DNA from: Ectothiorhodospira shaposhnikovii
GTDB lineage: Bacteria; Pseudomonadota; Gammaproteobacteria; Ectothiorhodospirales; Ectothiorhodospiraceae
Direction of reading: 5' to 3'
Length of the DNA: 64,000 bases
Assembly (NCBI RefSeq): GCF_016584105.1
Contig: NZ_NRSM01000001.1
Coordinates: 186,001-250,000 of the forward strand
Position numbers and translations under genes: made by a program. Each line of letters begins with the position of its first letter. Within the stretch, counting starts at the first letter, position 1. The notes under the pieces were generated by a model that had not been told where the DNA came from, searched no databases, and saw nothing but the letters and a program-made list of their open reading frames with translations. Shown here one piece after another: positions 13,625 to 20,893 of this stretch.

Positions 13625-14848
13625 TCAGTCTTCATCATCTACCCATGCCTCGTGCCCCCGGACGGCCGGCAGGAGGAAACGGATCCCCTGGTTGTCCAGC
13701 GGGTTCATCAGCAGGATGCGCTCAAACACGTGCTCTGCCTCCTCCCAGCGCTGCAACCGCCAGAGGCACAGCCCATAGCCCTGCATGCAGCGCAGGAAGG
13801 GCCGGTTGTCGATGAGGCTCCAGGCAAGCACACCGTCAAAATCTGGGCCCAGCGACAACTCACCGATGCGAACGCCGACCTCGTAGTGGTTGATCGCCCA
13901 TTCAGGGCTGGTCTGGAATAACAGGTTACCCAGATGCGCATGGGCGTCGAGGCAGCGTAGATCAGACTCCAGCAGCTGGGTGAGGATGTCCTGCGCCGCC
14001 TCCGTGTCGCCAGCACCATTGAGATCGTTCGCTTCAAGGATTGGGTCCGAGTCGAAGTCGTCCGGATTGTGGCCCGGCAGCACCTGCGCCATCTCGAACA
14101 CCGGCCGGGGTCCACGCGCAATCATCGGCCTGGCCCAATGCTCGATAGACTCATCAGCCTCGCCCCCATAGGCATCAGCTGGGTCCCAGGCTCCAAACTC
14201 GTTCAAGGCAAGCGGGGTAAGCCCTAGCGCGGGCGCATCGATGCGGTTGGAGGTGATCTTCCCGGACAGGTAGGGGTGTCCGTTGAAGCGCCAATGCTTG
14301 TTTGCCTGCACCGTGACCACCTGGCCGGGCACCATCCCGTCCAGGGATGCCGCGCGCAGGGTGATCACCCGTTCGCTCCCGATGAATCGACAGCGCGCAG
14401 CCCGTTGTTTCACCGCAACGACGATGAGATCCATGGGCTTCGCCGGATCGATATCTTCTTCGCCCGCAGTGAGGTCACGCGCTTCCCTCCCTGAGTCGCG
14501 CCGTGGTCGGGGGCTGGCAGGTTGCACACCGAGCCAACGGCAGTAGGCCACCAGATACGGATAGCCAGCGGCGTCGGGGGCAAGCTGGATATCGGCGAAG
14601 GCGACTCGGTGCTCGGTCCCGTCTGCGCCACGGCACGAGGCCACCAGTCCCCTCCTTGCGTTGCCATCGTAGTCGATGGCGATGAGCGTGAGCGGCTCAC
14701 CGATGACGTGCACATCCATCGGCAGATCAAGGCTATCCTCGATCCCTGCATGCAGCGCCCAGAGCTGCTCATCGTCGCCATACGCATCGATGAGCAGCTC
14801 TTCCAACAGGGTTTCCGGATCCAAAGAAGGCTGTCTTCGGGTGGCCAT
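13625..14848 (-). CDS. Unrecognised island protein with TPR-like C-terminal half
   Basis: 407 residues from the ATG at 14848 (MATRRQPSLDPETLLEELL); a longer start at 14896 adds 16 unlikely residues. Residues 20-110 look like a small beta-rich WYL-type region (PLTLIAIDYDGNARRGLVAS...). Residues 150-210 are another beta region (LIVVAVKQRAARCRFIGSERVITL). From about 285 the sequence is helical with tetratricopeptide character: GDTEAAQDILTQLLESDLRCLDAHAHLGNLL, then CMQGYGLCLWRLQRWEEAEHVFERILLMNPLDNQGIRFLL. TPRs mediate protein contacts, so an adaptor or sensor role in the island is possible. It precedes the 306-residue gene in a two-gene operon. Confidence 0.7.
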   Translation of the reverse strand: MATRRQPSLDPETLLEELLIDAYGDDEQLWALHAGIEDSLDLPMDVHVIGEPLTLIAIDYDGNARRGLVASCRGADGTEHRVAFADIQLAPDAAGYPYLVAYCRWLGVQPASPRPRRDSGREARDLTAGEEDIDPAKPMDLIVVAVKQRAARCRFIGSERVITLRAASLDGMVPGQVVTVQANKHWRFNGHPYLSGKITSNRIDAPALGLTPLALNEFGAWDPADAYGGEADESIEHWARPMIARGPRPVFEMAQVLPGHNPDDFDSDPILEANDLNGAGDTEAAQDILTQLLESDLRCLDAHAHLGNLLFQTSPEWAINHYEVGVRIGELSLGPDFDGVLAWSLIDNRPFLRCMQGYGLCLWRLQRWEEAEHVFERILLMNPLDNQGIRFLLPAVRGHEAWVDDED

Positions 14849-14920
14849 TTTCTGGTTGCTCGCTGTCGTTGCATGATGTGGCCACGGGGTCGGCAAAGTG
14901 GCCTTCGATGCGCTCAGATA

Positions 14921-15394
14921 ATGAGTTTGAAAGGTTGTTTCACAGGCGAGGAGGATAACTATGAGAGCCCCGAAAACGAGCCCTGCCCTCTGTGCCCGAC
15001 TCTATCCTGCCCACCGGCATTTGACCAGAACATCGTTCCCCGATACGTGTCACCCCAGGCTCGCGCCCTCGGCTTCCCGTATCCGTTCACCTTCCAGGAA
15101 CCTTCCACCCAAGGGCGTAATCTGGAAAACTCTCGGCCTGCAGCCAGAATCTGCGTGGAACGGTTCGGCACTGGTGTCAGCTATGCGTTCCTTGCGTGTG
15201 AGAAATGCTGGCTAGCACCGAAAGATCATCCAGGACAGCACCAGGATCTTGGCATCCCGCTGCATAAGCACCGTTTGTCGTGCAAGGACATTGAGGCGTG
15301 TCTCACCTGCGATCTGGACGAGTTCGACGACAGCCCGTTCAGGGATGAGGTGCAGGCGTTCATGCCGGTGCCGAGAACCAAGGCGGAGGAATGA
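14921..15394 (+). CDS. Small Cys-rich hypothetical protein
   Basis: 157 residues if the ATG at 14921 is used; no strong ribosome site precedes it. Codon use looks genuine over the whole length. The protein has spaced Cys pairs (CPLCPTLSC, CEKCWLAP, CLTCDL) that could bind zinc. A strong GAGGAGG site at 14948-14954 precedes an ATG at 14961, but that ATG opens an 84-codon Arg/Ser/Pro-rich frame that looks non-coding. An internal 48-bp segment (15218-15265) resembles the 3' end of the DUF2782 gene at the island's right edge, so part of this frame may be chimeric. It ends 22 bp before the TrlF-like gene. Confidence 0.5.
   Translation: MSLKGCFTGEEDNYESPENEPCPLCPTLSCPPAFDQNIVPRYVSPQARALGFPYPFTFQEPSTQGRNLENSRPAARICVERFGTGVSYAFLACEKCWLAPKDHPGQHQDLGIPLHKHRLSCKDIEACLTCDLDEFDDSPFRDEVQAFMPVPRTKAEE
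15218..15265 (+). repeat. Attachment-site-like direct repeat, inner copy
   Basis: Matches 19693-19740 at 41 of 48 positions with a 20-bp identical core (15238-15257). Read on the minus strand it encodes DAKILV..W.IFR, the C-terminus of the DUF2782 protein at the island's right end. It is in the same orientation as the right-end copy. Together they bracket the TrlF-like and AlbA_2-like genes. Confidence 0.6.
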
Positions 15395-15416
15395 TGGCCG
15401 CAATCAGGAGAAGAGC

Positions 15417-18263
15417 ATGAGCCAACCCTGGTCCTATCCCGGCGCACGCTGGTGGAAGTTCGATTTCCATGCTCACACCCCGGCTTCCAAAGATACGAAT
15501 GCCTGGCAAGCCGCCATCGGCACGTCCGATGAACTGACGCCGCAAACCTGGCTGCTCAAGTACATGGCCGCCGAGATTGACTGCGTGGCGGTCACCGACC
15601 ATAACACGGGTGAGTGGATCGACAAGCTCAAGACTGATTATGCAGACATGAAGCGCCAGGCCGACGCTGGAACTCCGCCTGTCGGTTTCCGTGAATTGCA
15701 CCTGTTCCCTGGCGTGGAAATCTCGGTGCAGGGCGGCTTTCATATATTGGCGATCTTCGACCCGTCGGCTACCAGCCAGACCGTCAGCGACCTGCTGGCG
15801 AGGGTGGACTACCAAGGCACGCGCGGCGACAGCGATGGCGTCACTCGAATCGGTGCCGCCCAGGTGGTGGAGCGTATTCTGGCAGAGGGCGGTCTTGCCA
15901 TTCCGGCACATGTAGAGGGTGACAAGGGACTGCTGCAGGTCGAGCCCGGCACGCGCAAATGCCTGCTGGATACCATCACGGTCAAGCAGGTTTTGCAGGA
16001 ACCCGGCATCCTGGCCCTGGAGTGGGCAGCATCTTCCAGTCCTACGCCGATGGTGCTGGACGAACTGAAGCTGCGCTTTGCCAGCGTGGTCGGTAGCGAT
16101 TGCCACAGCTTCCAGGGTGCGGCTGTTCCAGGGTCGCGCTACACCTGGATCAAGATGGCCAAGCCCAGCCTGGAAGGCTTGCGCCTTGCGCTGCTGGATG
16201 GGCAAGAGATCTCCGTTCGGCGCAGTGATGAAAGCAGCGGTTTTACGCCGTTCAACACGCCCGAGCATTTCATCGAGTCGATTGAAATCCGCGAGGCGCG
16301 CTATATGGGGCGGGGCAGCTTGCCCGCCAGCTTGCCCCTCAACCCCTACTTCAATGCCCTGATCGGCGGACGCGGTACTGGCAAATCGACCATTGTGCAT
16401 GCCCTGCGTTTGGCCTATCGGCGGGAGCGGGAGCTGTCACCCGCCTCGGAAGCGGGGCAGACCTTCAACCGCTTCAACAAAATCGCAAAGACCCGCAACG
16501 ACGAAGGCGGTTTGCGCGCGGAAACCGCCATTCACGTGCAAGTGCATCGTGATGGCACGTCCTATCGCCTGATCTGGCGGCAGGATGGCCACGGGCATGC
16601 GGTGGAAGAATGGGACGTCGCCACAGCTGGTTTCAAACCCTCGGTCAGCCAAACCATCACCGAACAACGCTTCCCGCTGCGCTTGTTCAGTCAGGGGCAG
16701 ATTGCGGCCTTGGCCGGCGACAGCCAGCAGGCATTGCTGAAGGTGATCGACGATGCGGCTGGCACGCAGTCGCAGCAGGCTGCCTTCGAAGAGGCCAAGC
16801 GTGCTTTCCTGGCCGCTCGGGCACAGATGCGCGAGCTGGAAGGCAAGCTGCAAGGGCGCGAGTCGTTGACGCTTTCCCTGCAAGACATTCAGTGCAAGCT
16901 TGCCCGCTTCGAGGGTGCTGACCATGCGGCGGTATTGAAGAACTACCAGCGCACCAGCCGACAAAGCCGCGAGCTGGAACGTCAGTTTGAAGCTTCCGCC
17001 GAACTGGCTGCCCGCTTGAAGGACGTTGCTGCAGACTTGCTGGCGGAAGACTTGCCGGAGAGGTTGTTCGATGCCGCCGAAGACGGTCCAGCACTGAGTC
17101 TCGTCCAGGCGCTGCACGCGGCCATCGACAAAGCGAGGCAGGAGGTCGAAAGCGCGGCTGTCGCGCTGCGGGAGCGCGGGCAAGTCCTGCGCGGAGAACT
17201 GGATGCATCGCCCTGGTTTGCGCGGATCGGTGTGGCCAAGGCGGCTTATGATCAGCTCAAGGCTGAATTGCAGCAACAGGGGGTCAGCGACCCCAGCGAG
17301 TACGGCCGTCTGGTGCAGGAAAAGCAGCGGCTGGACGCTGATTTGAGGCGGCTGGAGGCCTTGCAGAAGCAGCACGTGAATCTGCGCGAAAAAGCCAAAG
17401 TGTTACTGGAGCAGGTGCAGTCCGCCCGCCGCGCCATCAGCGCGCAGCGCAGCGCGTTTCTACAGACAACGCTGCACGGCAATCCCTTTGTGCGGATTGA
17501 GCTGATCCCTTACAGCCGGGATGCGCAAGGCATCGAGCACTCATTGCGGGAGGTGCTCGGCGCTGCTGACGGCAAATACGTGGACGACCTGTATCAGGCG
17601 CAAGATGGTGAGTCCCCCAAGGGGCTTGTGGCAGACCTACTGGGCACGGTTGATCTTATCGGACAGCCGGAAGCATGGGACACAGCGGCCTTTGAGCAGG
17701 CGTTGCTGGCGCAAAAGAAGCGCCTGTTGCAGGCATGCGGTGGTAGTGCGGAGTTTGGCGGGTGGTTCAATAGATTCCTGAAAGCTGAGGCCGACAAGCG
17801 CCCTGAGTTCGTCGATCACATTCTCTGCTGGTTCCCCGAAGACGGTTTGCAAGTAGAGTACAGCCGCAAAGGCGATGGTCGGGACTTTCAATCCATCGGC
17901 CAAGCTTCCGCCGGACAGCGCGCAGCCGCCATGCTGGCCTTCCTGCTGGCGCACGGCGACGAGCCGCTGGTACTCGACCAGCCCGAGGATGATCTCGACA
18001 ATCACCTGATCTACGGCCTGGTGGTCCAGCAAATTCGCAGCAACAAACTGCGCCGTCAGCTCATCATCGTGACCCACAACCCCAACATCGTTGTCAATGG
18101 TGACGCGGAGCTGATTCATGTGCTGGACTTCAACCACCAGTGCCATGTGAAGCAAACCGGCTCCTTGCAGGACAAGGCCATGCGCCGGGAAGTCTGCCAA
18201 GTGATGGAGGGTGGCGAAGAGGCGTTTGAACGGCGTTATCAGCGCCTGGGAAGGGAGGTTTGA
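15417..18263 (+). CDS. TrlF-type protein: PHP domain plus SMC/RecN-like ATPase
   Basis: 948 residues. The N-terminal 280 residues form a PHP phosphoesterase-like domain: FDFHAHTPAS near 13, VAVTDHNTGEW near 60, ILAEGGLAIPAHVEG and VVGSDCHSFQG supply the metal-binding His/Asp. Walker A GGRGTGKSTIV lies near 316-326. A long coiled coil spans about 460-700, followed by the ABC-like signature ASAGQRAAAML and Walker B PLVLDQPEDDLDN near 855. This layout matches TrlF-family AAA-like ATPases, often found in mobile islands. AGGAGAAGAGC directly precedes the ATG at 15417; the longer upstream frame is arginine-rich and unlikely. The stop sits two bases before the next start codon. A defence role is inferred from family and context. 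Confidence 0.88.
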   Translation: MSQPWSYPGARWWKFDFHAHTPASKDTNAWQAAIGTSDELTPQTWLLKYMAAEIDCVAVTDHNTGEWIDKLKTDYADMKRQADAGTPPVGFRELHLFPGVEISVQGGFHILAIFDPSATSQTVSDLLARVDYQGTRGDSDGVTRIGAAQVVERILAEGGLAIPAHVEGDKGLLQVEPGTRKCLLDTITVKQVLQEPGILALEWAASSSPTPMVLDELKLRFASVVGSDCHSFQGAAVPGSRYTWIKMAKPSLEGLRLALLDGQEISVRRSDESSGFTPFNTPEHFIESIEIREARYMGRGSLPASLPLNPYFNALIGGRGTGKSTIVHALRLAYRRERELSPASEAGQTFNRFNKIAKTRNDEGGLRAETAIHVQVHRDGTSYRLIWRQDGHGHAVEEWDVATAGFKPSVSQTITEQRFPLRLFSQGQIAALAGDSQQALLKVIDDAAGTQSQQAAFEEAKRAFLAARAQMRELEGKLQGRESLTLSLQDIQCKLARFEGADHAAVLKNYQRTSRQSRELERQFEASAELAARLKDVAADLLAEDLPERLFDAAEDGPALSLVQALHAAIDKARQEVESAAVALRERGQVLRGELDASPWFARIGVAKAAYDQLKAELQQQGVSDPSEYGRLVQEKQRLDADLRRLEALQKQHVNLREKAKVLLEQVQSARRAISAQRSAFLQTTLHGNPFVRIELIPYSRDAQGIEHSLREVLGAADGKYVDDLYQAQDGESPKGLVADLLGTVDLIGQPEAWDTAAFEQALLAQKKRLLQACGGSAEFGGWFNRFLKAEADKRPEFVDHILCWFPEDGLQVEYSRKGDGRDFQSIGQASAGQRAAAMLAFLLAHGDEPLVLDQPEDDLDNHLIYGLVVQQIRSNKLRRQLIIVTHNPNIVVNGDAELIHVLDFNHQCHVKQTGSLQDKAMRREVCQVMEGGEEAFERRYQRLGREV

Positions 18264-18264
18264 C

Positions 18265-19536
18265 GTGTTCGACAACATTGCCGACTTGATTGACAAGATT
18301 CGCCTGGGGGAGGACTCCTATCTGGAACTGAAGGAAGTGCGCTTTACCGGTCCAAAGGTATCGGCACCCCATAAAGATTCCCTGGCCGATGAACTAGCGG
18401 CCTTTGCCAACAGCCGTGGCGGTGTATGCGTGCTGGGCATTGATAATAATACCCGGGAGGTGCTTGGCATTCCCCTTGAGCGTCTGGACTTGGTGGAGGA
18501 TTTCGTCCGGCAAATTTGCCTGGACAGCATCACCCCACCGCTGACGCCAGTGATCGAGCGCCTGACCCTGCCCAGTACCTCTGGCGAACAACTGCCGGTT
18601 TTGAAAGTCGATGTCACGGGCAGCCTGTTCGTGCATAAAAGCCCTGGTGGTTATTTGCACCGCGTTGGCAGCGCCAAGCGCGAGATGGCACCGGATTATC
18701 TGGCACGATTGTTCCAGCAACGCAGCCAAGTCCGCATTATCCGCTTCGACGAGCAGCCGGTGCCCGGCGCCACGCTCGACGATCTTGCCGACGACCTGTG
18801 GCAGCGTTTTGCCAGCCCCCGCGTGCAGGACTCGCGCGAGGTGCTGCTGGACAAGCTCGCCATGGCGCGTTCCGATGCCGACGGAGCACTTCGCCCTACG
18901 ATTACCGGCGTGTTGATGGCGAGTACAGACCCCCGCCGCTGGTTGCCGAATGCCTTCATTCAGGCCGTGGCGTATCGTGGCACCGAGGTGCTGCCGCAGG
19001 GTGACACGGCCTATCAGCTCGATGCCCAGGACATCACAGGGCCGCTCAACGTCCAGGTGCTGGCGGCCTGTCACTTCGTCCGCAAGAACATGCAGGTCTA
19101 CGCCATTAAGGATGAGGGCCGGCGTGATTTGCCGCAATACGACATGACGGCCGTCTTCGAGGCGTTGGTCAATGCCGTTGCCCACCGGGATTACTCCATC
19201 CACGGCGCCAAAATCCGTCTGCGGATGTTTGCGGATCGGCTTGAGCTGTATTCTCCCGGCGCCATCCCCAACACCATGACGGTGGACAGCCTTCCCTACC
19301 GTCAGGCCGCCCGCAACGAAGCCATCACCAGCCTGCTGGCCAAGTGCCAAGTGCCCGCGGCTGACAAAGCCATAACAGGTCGCGGCGCCATGATGGATAA
19401 GCGTGGCGAGGGTGTTCAGATCATCCTGGATCAGAGCGAACGATTGTCCGGCAGGCGCCCGGTGTACCGGTTGATTGATGATTCCGAGCTGTTGCTGGTC
19501 ATCCCGGCAGCCGTACCGCCCGAAGCGGATGAATAA
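18265..19536 (+). CDS. AlbA_2 (Schlafen-like) ATP-binding protein
   Basis: 423 residues from the GTG at 18265, which follows GGGAGG by 6 nt and the TrlF-like stop by one base. Residues 1-130 are an AlbA_2/Schlafen-like domain: GEDSYLELKEVRF, LADELAAFANSRGGVCVLGID. The C-terminal part contains a GHKL-type region (FEALVNAVAHRDYSIHGAKIRL, then RLELYSPGAIPNTM). Such proteins are often annotated as putative transcriptional regulators and recur beside TrlF-like ATPases. The coupling suggests one functional unit in which it senses or cuts nucleic acid while TrlF is the ATPase; that division is inference. Confidence 0.85.
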   Translation: MFDNIADLIDKIRLGEDSYLELKEVRFTGPKVSAPHKDSLADELAAFANSRGGVCVLGIDNNTREVLGIPLERLDLVEDFVRQICLDSITPPLTPVIERLTLPSTSGEQLPVLKVDVTGSLFVHKSPGGYLHRVGSAKREMAPDYLARLFQQRSQVRIIRFDEQPVPGATLDDLADDLWQRFASPRVQDSREVLLDKLAMARSDADGALRPTITGVLMASTDPRRWLPNAFIQAVAYRGTEVLPQGDTAYQLDAQDITGPLNVQVLAACHFVRKNMQVYAIKDEGRRDLPQYDMTAVFEALVNAVAHRDYSIHGAKIRLRMFADRLELYSPGAIPNTMTVDSLPYRQAARNEAITSLLAKCQVPAADKAITGRGAMMDKRGEGVQIILDQSERLSGRRPVYRLIDDSELLLVIPAAVPPEADE

Positions 19537-19686
19537 GATGAACGGGATGATCGAACGCGGCGAGCCCGTGTCGGTGCGAGGTCGCCGCCGTCCCATCGCG
19601 CGGGGAAGCGCACCGGGAGGGCAGTCGGATCGCGACCTTCAGCATTCAGGTCAAGCCATGCTTTCCCCACCTGCGAGACATACCGA
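19537..19686. other. Right-end flank of the island, no gene seen
   Basis: 150 bp between the AlbA_2-like gene and the stop of the DUF2782 gene. It contains no convincing ORF, terminator or promoter. Its end coincides with the end of the island. Confidence 0.4.
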
Positions 19687-20037
19687 CTAAAACCGGAAGA
19701 TCACCCAGGCCGGCACCAGGATCTTGGCATCCAGCTCCGTCATGCGGGTCTCCAGCTGGCCGTCTCCGTCCGTGTCCACCAAGTAATAAGGGGGCGCGTT
19801 GGCCGGTGTGACCCGGATCATGTAAAGCTCCCCATGGAGCCGGTATTCCTCGATCCGTTCCCCCTCCCGCTCGATGATGGTCACCGCGGGCTCCATCAGT
19901 TCCCGGGTGGCAATGTCGCTGTCGTCCAGTAGCGGCGGTGGGGGCGGTGCCGCCTGCTCCTGGGCCGAAAGGGGGAGGGCGGCCGGCCAGAACAGGAGGG
20001 CGGCAAGAACAATGGGCAGGGTACGGTAGCTGTTCAC
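19687..20037 (-). CDS. DUF2782-family exported protein
   Basis: 116 residues beginning at a GTG that overlaps the LOG-family stop by GTGA. A signal peptide (MNSYRTLPIVLAALLFWPAALPLSAQ) is followed by a Pro-rich stretch and a compact domain with TPANAPPYYLVDTDGDGQLETR and a C-terminal DAKILVPAWVIFRF, characteristic of DUF2782 proteins found beside polA in gammaproteobacteria. Function unknown. Its last codons form the right boundary of the island and resemble 15218-15265, so the element may have used this 3' end as an integration target. Confidence 0.8.
   Translation of the reverse strand: MNSYRTLPIVLAALLFWPAALPLSAQEQAAPPPPPLLDDSDIATRELMEPAVTIIEREGERIEEYRLHGELYMIRVTPANAPPYYLVDTDGDGQLETRMTELDAKILVPAWVIFRF
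19693..19740 (+). repeat. Attachment-site-like direct repeat, right-end copy
   Basis: Lies within the last codons of the DUF2782 gene. 41 of 48 positions match 15218-15265, with the identical 20-bp core at 19713-19732. Integration into a gene's 3' end with restoration of the coding sequence is a known habit of integrative elements. Confidence 0.6.
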
Positions 20038-20759
20038 AGGTCCATCAGCCTCTCTCTCTCTTCGGAGGTCGGTTCCAGGCCGCCGAATTCGTAGAAATTG
20101 AAGATCGCGTCCACCACGGACTTGGCGTCATCCACGAGAGTATAGAGGTCCAGGTCTTCCTCGCTGATGGTGCCTTCCGTCACCAGGGTGGTTTCAAACC
20201 ATTCCAGCAGTCCCCGCCAGAAGCTGCTGCCCACCAGGATGATGGGGATGCGCCGGGTCTTGTTGGTCTGCACCAGGGTGAGGATCTCCGCCAGTTCGTC
20301 CAGGGTGCCAAAGCCTCCGGGCAGCACCACGTAGGCGGAGGCATATTTCACGAACATCACCTTGCGGGAGAAGAAATGCCGGAAATCCAGCGAGACATCC
20401 TGATAGGGATTGGCCGTCTGCTCGTGGGGAAGCTGGATGTTCAGGCCGATGCTGGGGGACTTGCCGGCAAAGGCGCCCTTGTTGGCCGCCTCCATGATGC
20501 CGGGACCGCCACCGCTGACCACGGCAAAACCCGCGTCGGAGAGCTGACGGGCGATGTCCTCCGCCAGTGCATAGGTGGGGTTTCCGGGAGGAATGCGGGC
20601 AGAGCCGAAGATGCTCACCGACGGCTTGATGCGGGCCAGGCGCTCGAACCCTTCCACGAACTCCCCCATGATCTGGAATATCTTCCAGCTCTCGCGGGTG
20701 AGCATGGTGTCGTCCATGGGTTGCAGTCCCGGATGGCTGGCGCGTTCGTGGCTCTTCAT
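20034..20759 (-). CDS. LOG-family protein (TIGR00730 type)
   Basis: 241 residues with a Rossmann-like fold and the signature PGGFGTLDELAEIL plus GGGPGIMEAANKGAF. The family includes cytokinin riboside 5'-monophosphate phosphoribohydrolases (LOG) and nucleotide 5'-monophosphate nucleosidases; older annotations call them lysine decarboxylases, which is wrong. The N-terminal extension (MKSHERASHPGLQPMDD) is typical of the longer bacterial group. Divergent from polA and overlapping the DUF2782 gene. Confidence 0.9.
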   Translation of the reverse strand: MKSHERASHPGLQPMDDTMLTRESWKIFQIMGEFVEGFERLARIKPSVSIFGSARIPPGNPTYALAEDIARQLSDAGFAVVSGGGPGIMEAANKGAFAGKSPSIGLNIQLPHEQTANPYQDVSLDFRHFFSRKVMFVKYASAYVVLPGGFGTLDELAEILTLVQTNKTRRIPIILVGSSFWRGLLEWFETTLVTEGTISEEDLDLYTLVDDAKSVVDAIFNFYEFGGLEPTSEERERLMDL

Positions 20760-20893
20760 GTCGGCCCCTTTTCATTGTTGTGTGCTCCGGCAAGGTTAGC
20801 CCTCCGGGCGGCCAGTGGCTAGTGGCTGGCCTGATCCCGCGCACCCGGGTACCCTGTGGTCCTGGTCCTTGAACACTGCTGAGAACCCGCCTG

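Noticed and set aside
14961-15215. 84-codon frame with a strong GAGGAGG ribosome site
   Set aside because: Ser/Arg/Pro-rich composition of a shifted frame; the overlapping 157-codon frame has better coding character. The strong site remains unexplained.
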